Positions 1 through 8,743 of a DNA stretch of 64,000 bases are shown piece after piece. The stretch lies in contig NZ_JAUSRH010000003.1 in the NCBI RefSeq assembly GCF_030811715.1, positions 1 through 64,000 on the forward strand, read 5' to 3'. Both the position numbers and the translations under genes were made by a program. Position 1 is the stretch's first letter. Each line of letters opens with the position of its first letter. The notes beneath the pieces were generated by a model. That model made no database searches, was not told the origin of the DNA, and worked only from the letters and a program-made list of their open reading frames with translations. This stretch comes from Sinomonas atrocyanea. GTDB taxonomy: Bacteria > Actinomycetota > Actinomycetes > Actinomycetales > Micrococcaceae.

Positions 1-135
1 CGGGCGCCCCTCGGGGCCGGCGGGGGGGGGGGGGGGCGCGGGGGGGGGGGGCGCCCCCCGCCCCCCCCCCCCCGCGGGGGCCCCCCCCCCCCCGCGGGGG
101 GGGGGGGGGCCCCCCGGGGGGGCCCCCCCCCGCCG
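1..135. other. G/C-only homopolymer block at window start
   Basis: The block consists almost only of alternating long runs of G and C, several over ten bases, with hardly any A or T. No ORF, repeat unit or site can be read in it. It lies just past the 3' end of kgd, where a strong GC hairpin terminator would be expected. I read it as a low-quality contig end or a collapsed hairpin rather than true genomic sequence. Confidence 0.7.
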
Positions 136-163
136 CCGTGGTCGCGCTGGCCCGGTGCTGGGC

Positions 164-3100
164 TCAGCGGGCGAACACCTCGCGGACGAGGACGTCGCCT
201 TCGGCCGAGTGCCGCTTCATCGAGCCCGCGCTCGTCGCGGCCGAGGCGGCACGCGAGACGAGGCGCAGCTCGCGCCCGAGGGACGGGATGAGGCGCACGG
301 CCATGTACATCCACGGGCCCTGGTTGGCCGGCTCGTCCTGCGCCCAGATGACCTCGGCGTTCGGGTACTTCGCGAGCTCCGCCTTGATCTCCTCCTCGGG
401 CAGCGGGTAGAGCTGCTCGACCCGGACGATCGCCGTGCGCGTGTCCTTGGCCTTCGTCCGGGCGGACAGCAGGTCGTAGTACAGGCGGCCGGAGACGAGG
501 ACCACGCGGTCCACGGCGCTCGCGTCCAGCTGCTCGTGCTCGCCGATGACCGGGCGGAACGTGCCCGAGGTGAAGTCCTCGACGGTCGAGGCCGCGGCCT
601 TCAGGCGCAGCAGCTGCTTCGGCGTGAAGACGATGAGCGGCTTGCGCGGGCGGCTGTACGCCTGGCGGCGCAGCAGATGGAAGTGCGACGCCGGCGTGCT
701 CGGCTGGGCGACGATCATGTTCTGCTCGGCGCACAGCTGCAGGAAGCGCTCGATGCGGGCGGAGGAGTGGTCCGGTCCCTGGCCCTCGTAGCCGTGGGGC
801 AGGAGCATGACGAGCGAACTGCGCTGGCCCCACTTCTGCTCGGCCGAGGAGATGAACTCGTCGATGATCGTCTGGGCGCCGTTGACGAAGTCGCCGAACT
901 GCGCCTCCCACGCCACGAGCGTGTCCGGCCGCTCCACCGAGTAGCCGTACTCGAAGCCCAGGGCCGCGTACTCCGACAGCGAGGAGTCGTAGATCGCGAG
1001 CTTGGCCTGATCGTCGGAGATGTGGGCGAGAGGAGTCCACTCGTCGCCGTTGCTGCGGTCGTGGAACACCGCGTGACGCTGCACGAACGTGCCGCGGCGG
1101 GAGTCCTGGCCCGCGAGGCGGACCGGGACGCCCTCGGCGATGAGCGAGCCGAACGCCGCGATCTCGCCGAAGCCCCAGTCGATGCCGCCCTCGCGGGACA
1201 TCTGCTCGCGCCGCTCGAGGAGCTGCTTGAGCTTGGGGTGGACGCCGAAGCCCTCGGGGACCGCGACGTGGGCCTGGCCGATGCGCGCGAGCGTCTCCGC
1301 GCTGATCGCGGTCGAGCGCTGCGAGGCGCCGGCGGCGTCGTCCTCCTGCTGGGCGAGGGGACGCTCGAGGTCCGAGACGGCCTTCGCGTCCCCGGTGACG
1401 ATCGGGATCGGCGAGGTCTGGGCCGCGTGGGTCTCGGCGAAGACGCGCTCGAGGCGCTCCTGGTAGTCGCGCAGGAGCTGCTCTGCCTCTTCCTGCGTGA
1501 TGTCCCCACGGCCGATCAGGCTCTCGGTGTAGAGCTTCCGGACCGAGCGCTTCGCCTCGATGAGGTTGTACATCATCGGCTGGGTCATCGACGGGTCGTC
1601 GCCTTCGTTGTGGCCGCGGCGGCGGTAGCACACGAGGTCGATGACGACGTCCTTGTGGAAGCGCTGGCGGAACCGGTAGGCCATCTGCGCCACGCGTACC
1701 ACGGCCTCGGGGTCGTCGCCGTTGACGTGGAACACCGGCGCCTGGACCATCTTCGCCACGTCGGTGGAGTACACCGACGAGCGGGAGGCCGAGGGCGAGG
1801 TCGTGAAGCCGACCTGGTTGTTCACCACGATGTGGATCGTGCCGCCGGTGCGGTAGCCGCGCAGCTGTGAGAGGTTCAGCGTCTCCGCCACGACGCCCTG
1901 GCCGGCGAAGGCCGCGTCGCCGTGGACCAGGATCGGCAGCACCGGGAACGCCTCGCCCCGGTCGAGGCGGTCCTGCTTGGCGCGGACGATGCCCTCGAGG
2001 ACCGGGTCGACGGCCTCGAGGTGCGAGGGGTTCGCGGCGAGGTAGACCTTGGTCTGCTTGCCGTTCTCCGCGGTGAAGGTCCCCTCGGTGCCGAGGTGGT
2101 ACTTCACGTCGCCGGAACCCTGCACGCTCTTGGGGTCCTGGGTGCCCTCGAACTCGCGGAACACCTGGGCGTAGGTCTTGCCGGCGATGTTCGTCAGGAC
2201 GTTGAGGCGGCCGCGGTGGGCCATGCCGATCGCGACCTCGTCGAGGCCGTCCTCCGCTGCCTCGGACAGCGTCGCGTCGAGCAGCGGGATGAGGGACTCG
2301 CCGCCCTCGAGGGAGAAGCGCTTCTGGCCGACGAACTTGGTCTGCAGGAACGTCTCGAACGCCTCGGCGGCGTTGAGCCGCGACACGATGCGCAGCTGCT
2401 CCTCGCGGCTGGGCTTCTTGTACGGGTGCTCGAGCTCGTCCTGGAACCACTTGCGCTCGGCGGGCTCCTGCAGGTGCATGTACTCGATGCCCGTGGTGCG
2501 GCAGTAGGCGTCGCGGAGCACGCCGAGGATGTCGCGGAACTTCATCTTCGGCTTGCCGCCGAAGCCGCCCGTGGGCCACTCGCGGTCGAGGTCCCACAGC
2601 GTCAGGCCGTAGGTCAGCACGTCCAGGTCCGGGTGGCGGCGCTGGACGTACTCGAGCGGGTTCGTGTCCGCCATGAGGTGCCCGCGCACGCGGAACGCGT
2701 GGATGAGCTGCTGGATGCGCGCCACCTTGTTGATGGCGTCCTCGGGGTTGACCTGGAGGTCGGGGCTCCAGCGCACCGGCTCGTAGGGGATGCGCAGCGA
2801 CTCGAAGATCTCGTCGTAGAAGCCCTGCTCGCCCAGGAGGAGCTGGTGCACGATCCGGAGGAACTCGCCCGAGCCTGCGCCCTGGATGACGCGGTGGTCG
2901 TACGTCGAGGTCAGCGTGATGATCTTGCCGACCGCCTGGAGCGCGAGGATCTTCTCCGAGGCGCCCTGGAACTCCGCGGGGTACTCGAGGGCGCCCACGC
3001 CGATGATGGCCGCCTGGCCCTTGGAGAGGCGCGGAACCGAGTGCACCGTGCCGATGCCGCCGGGGTTGGTCAGCGAGACGGTCGTGCCGGCGTAGTCGTC

Positions 3101-4000
3101 GGCCGTGAGCTTGCCGTCGCGGGCGCGCTTGATGAGGTCCTCGTAGGTGTGCCAGAAGTCCGAGAAGTTCAGCGTCTCGGCCTTCTTGATGTTCGGCACC
3201 ACGAGCAGGCGGCTGCCGTCCGGCTTGGGCAGGTCGATCGCGATCCCGAAGTTCACGTGCGCATGCTGGATCGCGGCGGGCTTGCCGTCCACCACGTCGT
3301 AGGAGACGTTCATCGACGGCATGAGCTTGAGCGCGCGGATCACGGCGTAGCCGATCAGGTGCGTGAAGGAGACCTTGCCGCCGCGCACACGGGTGAGGTG
3401 GTTGTTGATCACGATGCGCTGGTCCATGAGGAGCTTCGCGGGCACGGCGCGCACGGTGGTCGCGGTCGGGACCTCGAGGCTCTGGACCATGTTGGTCGCG
3501 ATGGCCTTGGCCGGGCCGCGGAGCGTCGAGACGACATCCTCCTCGATCGTCTCGTCCTTGGCCGTCTTGGGCAGCTGGGCGGGGATCAGGCCGGTCGTGG
3601 ACGGGCGGGCACCGTCGCGCACGACGGCGGCGGCGCCCTTCTTCGGGGCCGCTTCCGGCTGCTTCGGGGCCGGTGCAGGAGCCTGCTTCGGCGCTGCCGG
3701 CGCGGGCTGGGCTGCCGGGGCCTGGGCAGCCGGCGCCGCCGGGGCCTGGGCTGCCGGCGCAGGAGCCTGCGCCGCGGAGGCCTGGACCGCCGGAATCTGC
3801 CGGGTCAGCGTGTCAACGGCCGGCCCCTTCGCCGGCCCGTTGGACGTGTGGCCGCTGTCCGAGTCGAAGGACTCGAACAGCGGCCACCACTTGGCGTCCA
3901 CGGAGTTCTTGTTCTGCTGGTACTGCTCGTAGAGCTCGTCCACAAGCCACTCGTTGCCGCCGAATTCCTCGGGCAGGCGGTGGGTTGGCAGTTCTGGCAC
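164..4000 (-). CDS. kgd: Multifunctional 2-oxoglutarate metabolism enzyme (E1o/E2o fusion, 2-oxoglutarate dehydrogenase/decarboxylase)
   Basis: The product is a 1278-residue fused 2-oxoglutarate dehydrogenase E1 plus succinyltransferase (E2-like) protein of the TCA cycle, the actinobacterial Kgd/OdhA architecture. The N-terminal 40 residues (EFGGNEWLVDELYEQY) are the conserved E1 N-terminal helix. An Ala/Pro-rich linker follows (about residues 70-125), then an E2-type acyltransferase domain (about 150-390) with the catalytic-type DHRVIQGA motif near residue 370. The rest is the ThDP-dependent E1 part with AMAHRGRLN, VHGDAAFAGQG and NNQVGFTT. There is no lipoyl domain, as is usual in this family, where lipoate comes from E2p. 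The start is GTG at 4000, with GGAAGAGG as ribosome site 10 nt upstream. A -10 TAGACT at 4166-4161 would give a leader of about 150 nt. The downstream side runs into the G/C block at the window start. Confidence 0.97.
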   Translation of the reverse strand: MPELPTHRLPEEFGGNEWLVDELYEQYQQNKNSVDAKWWPLFESFDSDSGHTSNGPAKGPAVDTLTRQIPAVQASAAQAPAPAAQAPAAPAAQAPAAQPAPAAPKQAPAPAPKQPEAAPKKGAAAVVRDGARPSTTGLIPAQLPKTAKDETIEEDVVSTLRGPAKAIATNMVQSLEVPTATTVRAVPAKLLMDQRIVINNHLTRVRGGKVSFTHLIGYAVIRALKLMPSMNVSYDVVDGKPAAIQHAHVNFGIAIDLPKPDGSRLLVVPNIKKAETLNFSDFWHTYEDLIKRARDGKLTADDYAGTTVSLTNPGGIGTVHSVPRLSKGQAAIIGVGALEYPAEFQGASEKILALQAVGKIITLTSTYDHRVIQGAGSGEFLRIVHQLLLGEQGFYDEIFESLRIPYEPVRWSPDLQVNPEDAINKVARIQQLIHAFRVRGHLMADTNPLEYVQRRHPDLDVLTYGLTLWDLDREWPTGGFGGKPKMKFRDILGVLRDAYCRTTGIEYMHLQEPAERKWFQDELEHPYKKPSREEQLRIVSRLNAAEAFETFLQTKFVGQKRFSLEGGESLIPLLDATLSEAAEDGLDEVAIGMAHRGRLNVLTNIAGKTYAQVFREFEGTQDPKSVQGSGDVKYHLGTEGTFTAENGKQTKVYLAANPSHLEAVDPVLEGIVRAKQDRLDRGEAFPVLPILVHGDAAFAGQGVVAETLNLSQLRGYRTGGTIHIVVNNQVGFTTSPSASRSSVYSTDVAKMVQAPVFHVNGDDPEAVVRVAQMAYRFRQRFHKDVVIDLVCYRRRGHNEGDDPSMTQPMMYNLIEAKRSVRKLYTESLIGRGDITQEEAEQLLRDYQERLERVFAETHAAQTSPIPIVTGDAKAVSDLERPLAQQEDDAAGASQRSTAISAETLARIGQAHVAVPEGFGVHPKLKQLLERREQMSREGGIDWGFGEIAAFGSLIAEGVPVRLAGQDSRRGTFVQRHAVFHDRSNGDEWTPLAHISDDQAKLAIYDSSLSEYAALGFEYGYSVERPDTLVAWEAQFGDFVNGAQTIIDEFISSAEQKWGQRSSLVMLLPHGYEGQGPDHSSARIERFLQLCAEQNMIVAQPSTPASHFHLLRRQAYSRPRKPLIVFTPKQLLRLKAAASTVEDFTSGTFRPVIGEHEQLDASAVDRVVLVSGRLYYDLLSARTKAKDTRTAIVRVEQLYPLPEEEIKAELAKYPNAEVIWAQDEPANQGPWMYMAVRLIPSLGRELRLVSRAASAATSAGSMKRHSAEGDVLVREVFAR

Positions 4001-4160
4001 TGGAGATACGCCTCTTCCATCGATACTTAGGCCCGCGTGTCAGCGGCTCCGCGCCTCGGCCCCGTACCGCGCGCCCGCGTGCTCCACCGGGCGATACTCG
4101 GGGGCTGGCCGTATCCGCCGACCGCCGTGGGCGCCGTCAGGAGCCCACACTCAAGGGTCC

Positions 4161-4166
4161 AGTCTA
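4161..4166 (-). promoter_or_regulatory. Putative -10 box for kgd
   Basis: On the minus strand TAGACT lies about 160 nt upstream of the kgd GTG, and it closely resembles the -10 boxes seen elsewhere in this window. No good -35 is visible. The resulting leader (4001-4155) contains no ORF I would defend. Confidence 0.4.
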
Positions 4167-4247
4167 GTAAAGACCGGCGCGAATCGGGCGATTGTGAGTC
4201 CGCCGTCACACGCGGGTCGCCCCGCCGGCGCGCTCGGGAGGCGCTGA

Positions 4248-4253
4248 TAGGCT
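4248..4253 (+). promoter_or_regulatory. Putative -10 box for the CNNM gene pair
   Basis: TAGGCT is followed 9 nt later by ATG 4263. A transcript starting about 7 nt downstream of the box would begin almost at that ATG. The promoter therefore serves the leader ORF directly and the CNNM genes through a leader of about 145 nt. Confidence 0.45.
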
Positions 4254-4262
4254 GGACTCACT

Positions 4263-4403
4263 ATGGACGGCACCTCTAGATGCCGGCCTGGTCGCGGGGG
4301 CCTCACTGGCGCCCGCCGCCCCAGAGCCGGCATGCACCGTGTACTTGCCCACCTGGTTCCCGCGCGAGCGGCCATGTCATGGCGCGAGGAGCTCGAGCAC
4401 TGA
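4263..4403 (+). CDS. Possible 46-codon leader ORF upstream of CNNM genes
   Basis: This ORF starts at ATG 4263, right behind a -10 box, and ends with TGA 4401-4403. A single base separates it from the GTG (4405) of the CNNM protein. The predicted peptide is Arg-rich (begins MDGTSRCRPGRGG, ends MSWREELEH) and matches no family I know. Twelve of 46 codons end in A or T, more than in the flanking genes, so selection for protein coding is not clear. The stop-start junction would suit translational coupling or attenuation, for instance by metal level. This is inference from layout only, and the ORF could be chance. Confidence 0.3.
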   Translation: MDGTSRCRPGRGGLTGARRPRAGMHRVLAHLVPARAAMSWREELEH

Positions 4404-4404
4404 C

Positions 4405-5763
4405 GTGGAATGGCTCCTGCTGGCTGCCGGCCTGCTCCTCATCCTCGGCACGGGCTTCTTCGTCGCCGTCGAATTCTCCCTCGTGGCGCTCGACCGCGCC
4501 ACGGTCCAGCGCAGTGCCGACGCGGGCGAGCCCGGTGCCGAGGCCCTCCTGCGCTGCCTCAAGACCCTCTCAACCCAGCTCTCGAGCTGCCAGCTCGGCA
4601 TCACCCTCACCACGCTCCTGACGGGCTACGTCATGGAGCCCTCGGTGGGCAGGCTCCTTGAGGGGCCGCTGCGCGCGCTGGGGGTGCCCGGGGCCACCGC
4701 GGTCTCCCTCACGGTCGCCATGGTCTTCGCGACCCTGCTGTCCATGCTCATCGGCGAGCTCGTGCCCAAGAACCTCGCGATCGCCCGGGCGCTTGCGGTG
4801 GGGCGCGCCGTCGCCCGTCCCCAGCTGGTCTTCACGGCGGCCTTCAAGCCTGCGGTGATCCTCTTCAACGGCTTCGCCAACCGCGTGCTCGGGCTCATGG
4901 GCATCGAGGCCAAGGAGGAGATCTCCGGGGCCCGCTCGCCCGCCGAGCTCTCGTCCCTCGTGCGGCGCTCCGCCGAGCTCGGAACGCTCGATGCCGGCAC
5001 GGCGCGGTTCGTGTCCAGGACGCTGCGCTTCTCCGAGAAGACGGCGGCGGACGTCATGACCCCCCGCATCCGCGTGACGACCATCGACGCCGACGAGCCC
5101 GTCGACGCGATCGTCGAGGCGGCCCGGACCACCGGCCATTCCCGCTTCCCGGTGATCGGCGACTCGCCGGATGACGTGCGCGGCGTCGTCCACGTGAAGA
5201 AGGCCGTGGCGGTGCCGGCGAGGAAGCGCCGCGGCGTCCCCGCGGCCGCCATCATGACCGACATCCTCCAGGTGCCCGAGACGATTCACCTCGACGCGCT
5301 CATCTCGCAGCTGCGGGACGGGAACCTCCAGCTCGCCGCCGTGCTCGACGAGTACGGCGGCACCGCGGGGATCGTCACGCTCGAGGACCTGGTGGAAGAG
5401 ATCGTCGGCGAGGTCGCCGACGAGCACGACCGGCGCGCACCCGGGGTCCTGCAGAGCTCCGCGGGGGACTGGTACTTCCCCGGACTCATGCGGCCCGACG
5501 AGGTCTCCGAACAGGTCCCCGGCCTCCGGGTCGTGGACAGCCCCGCGTACGAGACGGTCGGCGGCTACGTCATGAGCGCGCTGGGCCGCGTCGCGCAGAC
5601 GGGAGACTCCCTCGAGGTCGGGGGCGGGACCCTCACGGTCGTGCGCATGGACGGCCGCAGGGTGGACCGCCTCCGGTTCACACCGCCGCCGCCCGAGCCG
5701 GGCGACGCCGAGGCGGCCGGCACCCGGGACGCCTCCGGCCGTGGCTCGGGGAGGGCAGCCTGA
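4405..5763 (+). CDS. CNNM/CorC (HlyC, TlyC-like) family membrane protein with CBS pair
   Basis: The protein has 452 residues. An N-terminal DUF21/CNNM transmembrane domain (about 1-190) begins VEWLLLAAGLLLILGTGFF and contains the conserved small-residue segment SSCQLGITLTTLLTGY and the ELVPKNLAIA motif. A tandem CBS domain follows (about 215-345, MTPRIRVTTID ... VLDEYGGTAGIVTLEDLVEEIVG), then a C-terminal CorC_HlyC domain (about 360-445). Family members are linked to magnesium/cobalt efflux; 'hemolysin' is a historical label. The start at GTG 4405 has GAGGAG 13 nt upstream and puts the first membrane helix at the N-terminus. ATG 4339 would add a non-hydrophobic tail. The stop overlaps the next start by one base, so the two genes form an operon. 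Confidence 0.9.
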   Translation: MEWLLLAAGLLLILGTGFFVAVEFSLVALDRATVQRSADAGEPGAEALLRCLKTLSTQLSSCQLGITLTTLLTGYVMEPSVGRLLEGPLRALGVPGATAVSLTVAMVFATLLSMLIGELVPKNLAIARALAVGRAVARPQLVFTAAFKPAVILFNGFANRVLGLMGIEAKEEISGARSPAELSSLVRRSAELGTLDAGTARFVSRTLRFSEKTAADVMTPRIRVTTIDADEPVDAIVEAARTTGHSRFPVIGDSPDDVRGVVHVKKAVAVPARKRRGVPAAAIMTDILQVPETIHLDALISQLRDGNLQLAAVLDEYGGTAGIVTLEDLVEEIVGEVADEHDRRAPGVLQSSAGDWYFPGLMRPDEVSEQVPGLRVVDSPAYETVGGYVMSALGRVAQTGDSLEVGGGTLTVVRMDGRRVDRLRFTPPPPEPGDAEAAGTRDASGRGSGRAA

Positions 5764-6821
5764 TGGGGGACTGGGCAGGAATCCTCTGGCTGGCGGTGCT
5801 GCTGCTCGGGAACGCCTTCTTCGTCGCGAGCGAGTTCGCGATCATGAGTGCGCGGCGCAGCCAGATCGAGCCGCTCGCGGACGCCGGGTCCGGGCGGGCG
5901 AGGACCACGCTCCACGCGATGGAGAACGTCTCGCTCATGCTGGCCGCCGCCCAGCTGGGCATCACCGTGTGCTCCCTGCTGATCCTCCAGGTCGCCGAGC
6001 CGGCCATCCACCACCTCATCGGCGACCCGCTGCACTCTGTGGGACTGCCCGTCGAGCTCGCTGACACCGTGGGGTTCGTCGTCGCGCTCGCAGCGGTCAC
6101 GTTCCTGCACGTCACGATCGGCGAGATGGTGCCGAAGAACATCTCCGTTTCGGCGGCGGATCGCGCCGCTGTGCTCCTCGCCCCGGTGCTGCTGAGCATG
6201 GCCCGCCTCGTCCGGCCCGTGATCTTCTTCCTCAACGGCAGCGCCAACGCCGTGCTCCACCTCCTGCGGGTCGAGCCGAAGGACGAGGTGACCTCGAGCT
6301 TCACCCTCGAGGAGGTCGCCTCGATCGTCGAGGAGTCGACCCGCAGCGGCCTGCTCGACGACGAGTCGGGCCTGCTCTCGGGCGCGCTCGAGTTCTCCGA
6401 CCAGACGGCGGAGTCGATCATGGTCCCGGTCGCGGACCTCGTCTCGCTCCCGACCAGCGCCACCCCTGCGGACTTCGAGAAGGCCGTCTCGCACACGGGC
6501 TTCTCCCGCTTTCCCATGGTCGACGACGACGGCGAGCTCGTGGGCTACCTCCACCTCAAGGACGTCCTGGCCATCGGGCCGGACGGGCGCGGGAAGCCGA
6601 TCGGGGAGAGCCGCGTGCGCTCGCTGGCGAACCTCGGGCTCGACGACGGAATCGAGGACGCCCTCTCTGCGATGCAGAAGTCGGGCTTCCACCTCGCCCG
6701 GGTGATCGGGCCCGAGGGGTCGACCCGCGGGGTGCTGTTCCTCGAGGACGTCATCGAGAAGCTCGTGGGCGAGATCCGGGATGCGACACAGAGCCAGGCC
6801 TTCCGCCGCCAGCGGGGCTGA
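5763..6821 (+). CDS. Second CNNM/CorC family membrane protein, short form
   Basis: This 352-residue paralogue of the preceding gene starts in a TGATG overlap with it. It has the same DUF21/CNNM membrane domain (MGDWAGILWLAVLLLGNAFF, then AAAQLGITVCSLLILQ and IGEMVPKNISVS) and a CBS pair (about 205-335, ending GVLFLEDVIEKLVGEI). It stops there and lacks the C-terminal CorC_HlyC domain of its partner. Pairs of one long and one short CNNM protein are common in actinobacteria, and CNNM proteins dimerise, so a heteromeric transporter is plausible. Transport of Mg2+ or another divalent cation is inferred from the family. Confidence 0.9.
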   Translation: MGDWAGILWLAVLLLGNAFFVASEFAIMSARRSQIEPLADAGSGRARTTLHAMENVSLMLAAAQLGITVCSLLILQVAEPAIHHLIGDPLHSVGLPVELADTVGFVVALAAVTFLHVTIGEMVPKNISVSAADRAAVLLAPVLLSMARLVRPVIFFLNGSANAVLHLLRVEPKDEVTSSFTLEEVASIVEESTRSGLLDDESGLLSGALEFSDQTAESIMVPVADLVSLPTSATPADFEKAVSHTGFSRFPMVDDDGELVGYLHLKDVLAIGPDGRGKPIGESRVRSLANLGLDDGIEDALSAMQKSGFHLARVIGPEGSTRGVLFLEDVIEKLVGEIRDATQSQAFRRQRG

Positions 6822-6980
6822 GGGCGCGAAGGCCGCGACCGCGGGCAGTGACCCCCGGGGTGCCCCCCCCTGGGCTGACGAGCGGTCCTGATGGGAATTG
6901 TTCGCAAGAGGCGCTACAGTGGTCCTATTGCGACCGGTTCTCACCGGTGGCCCGTGACAATCCGCAGAACTGAGGCCCCC
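6822..6980 (+). promoter_or_regulatory. Intergenic region upstream of the metal importer
   Basis: The region contains a C/G-rich stretch (about 6846-6872) that could fold as a terminator for the CNNM pair. Further on, two palindromic ACCGGT hexamers (6933-6938 and 6943-6948) are separated by 4 nt and could serve as an operator. I could not find a recognisable Zur box (TGAAAATGATTTTCA-like), although a Zur-type regulator lies 3 kb downstream. Confidence 0.3.
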
Positions 6981-7928
6981 TTGCGCTCGATCTCCTCTGC
7001 CCGCGCCGTGGTGCGGACCGCCGCCCGGGGCGCCGTCGCCGTGGCGGCGGTCGCCCTGGCCGCCTGCTCGTCGGGCGGCCAGGGGGCCCCGGCGGCGTCG
7101 GGGCAGGGCGGGGCCGTCCGCATCGTCGCCTCGACGAACGTCTACGGCGACCTCGCCAGGGCCGTGGGCGGTGACCGCGTCACGGTCACCTCGATCGTCT
7201 CCACGACGAGCCAGGACCCCCACTCCTACGAGGCGACGACGCATGACAGGCTCGCGGTGTCCAAGGCCAGCCTCGTGATCGAGAACGGCGGCGGCTACGA
7301 CCCGTACGTCGACCCTCTGGTGCGCGAGGCCAACCTCGGTGCGGACAGCGTCATCACCGCGGTGAAGACCGCCGGGCTCGAGGGCGGCGGGTCCGCCGGC
7401 CGCCCGGCGTTCAACGAGCACGTCTGGTATGACGTCAGCGCCATGAAGAAGGTCACGGACGCCATCGCCGGACGCCTCTCTGCCCTCGACCCGTCCGGAA
7501 CCGAGGGCTACACGAGCAGGGCGAAGGATGTCGACGCCCGCCTCACCCAGCTCGAGTCCACCCTCGCGGCGATCAAGGCGGCCGGCCCAGGCAAGAAGGC
7601 CGTCATGACCGAGCCGGCCCCCCTCTACCTCTTGGCCGCCGCGGGCGTGCAGGACGCCACGCCCGAGGCATACACCTCGGCCGTGGAGGAGCAGCAGGAC
7701 GTGCCGCCGGCGGCGCTCAGGGCGACCCTTGACCTCGTCTCCTCCCGGTCGGTCGCGCTCCTGGCCTACAACCCGCAGACCGAGGGCCCGCAGACCCAGC
7801 AGCTGCGGAACGCCGCCGAGGCGGCCAAGGTGCCGGTCGTCGACTTCACCGAGACCGTGCCCGACGGCGAGGACTACCTCGGCTGGATGCAGGAGAACGT
7901 CGCCGCGCTGAAGAAGGCGCTCGCATGA
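6981..7928 (+). CDS. Zinc-type ABC transporter substrate-binding lipoprotein (cluster 9 family)
   Basis: The product is the extracytoplasmic metal-binding lipoprotein of the importer formed with the next two genes. TTG 6981 is chosen because GAGG lies 5 nt upstream and because it leaves a normal lipoprotein signal peptide with lipobox LAAC (Cys29). The longer ATG 6891 frame would put the lipobox near residue 59. Mature-protein motifs are IVASTNVYGDLARAVGGD, QDPHSYEAT (His81) and NEHVWYDVS (His147). The third metal ligand position reads MTEPAPLYLL, so Glu211 stands where ZnuA has His, and there is no His-rich loop. Zn2+ is the likeliest ligand, but Mn2+ cannot be excluded. The gene overlaps the ATPase gene by 4 nt. 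Confidence 0.88.
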   Translation: MRSISSARAVVRTAARGAVAVAAVALAACSSGGQGAPAASGQGGAVRIVASTNVYGDLARAVGGDRVTVTSIVSTTSQDPHSYEATTHDRLAVSKASLVIENGGGYDPYVDPLVREANLGADSVITAVKTAGLEGGGSAGRPAFNEHVWYDVSAMKKVTDAIAGRLSALDPSGTEGYTSRAKDVDARLTQLESTLAAIKAAGPGKKAVMTEPAPLYLLAAAGVQDATPEAYTSAVEEQQDVPPAALRATLDLVSSRSVALLAYNPQTEGPQTQQLRNAAEAAKVPVVDFTETVPDGEDYLGWMQENVAALKKALA

Positions 7929-8743
7929 CGCCGCCCGCTGTGCGGCTCCGCTCGGCGGCGCTCGCGTTCGGCCCGCGGACCCTGTGGTCCGGCCTCGACC
8001 TCGACATCCGCCCGGGCGAGTTCTTCGCCGTGCTGGGCCCGAACGGCAGCGGCAAGACCTCCTTCCTCAAGGCGCTGCTCGGCCTCGTCCCCCTCAGCGA
8101 GGGGACGGCGGAGGTCGCGGGCCGCCCACCGGGCCACGCCGGGGCCGGCATCGGCTACATCCCGCAGCAGAAGTCCTTCGCCCCGGACACCCCACTGCGC
8201 GCGCGGGACCTCGTCTCGCTCGGCGTCGACGGTCACCGCTGGGGCGTCCGCCTGCACCGGCGCGCCGTCGACGCCCGCGTCGACGACCTCCTGGCCACCG
8301 TCGGAGCCTCCGACTACGCGAAGGTCCCCGTCGGCCAGCTCTCGGGCGGGGAGCAGCAGCGGCTCCGCGTCGCCCAGGCCATCGCCGGGCACCCCAGGGT
8401 CCTCCTGTGCGACGAGCCGCTGCTCTCGCTCGATCTGGGCCACCAGCAGGCGGTCAGCGGCCTCATCGACCGCCAGCGGCGCGAGGAGGGGAGCGCCGTC
8501 GTCTTCGTCACCCACGAGATCAACCCGATCCTGGACTACGTCGACCGGGTCCTCTACCTCGCCGACGGACGCTTCCGCGTCGGCACCCCCGAGGAGGTCA
8601 TGACCACGGCCGTGCTCTCCGAGCTGTACGGCTCGCCGGTGGAGGTCTCCCAGGTCCACGGCCGGATCGTCGTCGTCGGCCTCCCTGACGCCACGACGCA
8701 CGGCCACCGCGGTGCGCACCACCACGAGGAGGACACCCCGTGA
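7925..8743 (+). CDS. Metal ABC transporter ATP-binding protein (ZnuC-like)
   Basis: This cytoplasmic ATPase of 272 residues powers the importer. Walker A is GPNGSGKTSFLKALLGL (about 37-53), the signature is LSGGEQQRLRVAQA (about 138), and Walker B is VLLCDEPLLSLDLGHQ with the switch histidine in VFVTHEIN. The C-terminus is His-rich (THGHRGAHHHEED), common in zinc ATPases and possibly metal-sensing. ATGA overlaps on both sides tie it into a three-gene operon with the lipoprotein and permease genes. Confidence 0.93.
   Translation: MTPPAVRLRSAALAFGPRTLWSGLDLDIRPGEFFAVLGPNGSGKTSFLKALLGLVPLSEGTAEVAGRPPGHAGAGIGYIPQQKSFAPDTPLRARDLVSLGVDGHRWGVRLHRRAVDARVDDLLATVGASDYAKVPVGQLSGGEQQRLRVAQAIAGHPRVLLCDEPLLSLDLGHQQAVSGLIDRQRREEGSAVVFVTHEINPILDYVDRVLYLADGRFRVGTPEEVMTTAVLSELYGSPVEVSQVHGRIVVVGLPDATTHGHRGAHHHEEDTP

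Noticed and set aside
155-4030. Long plus-strand ORFs (571 and 702 codons) opposite kgd
   Set aside because: They are antisense to a highly conserved enzyme, their sequence is Arg/Leu/Val/Ala/Asp-rich without motifs, and such shadows are normal in DNA with very high third-position GC.
4254-4404. Mg2+ or Mn2+ riboswitch before the CNNM genes
   Set aside because: I could not recognise conserved cores of the M-box or the yybP-ykoY motif; only the leader ORF is reported, with low confidence.
6822-6980. Zur box upstream of the metal importer
   Set aside because: No sequence close to the known actinobacterial Zur palindrome is found; only two ACCGGT hexamers are seen, which are too short to claim.
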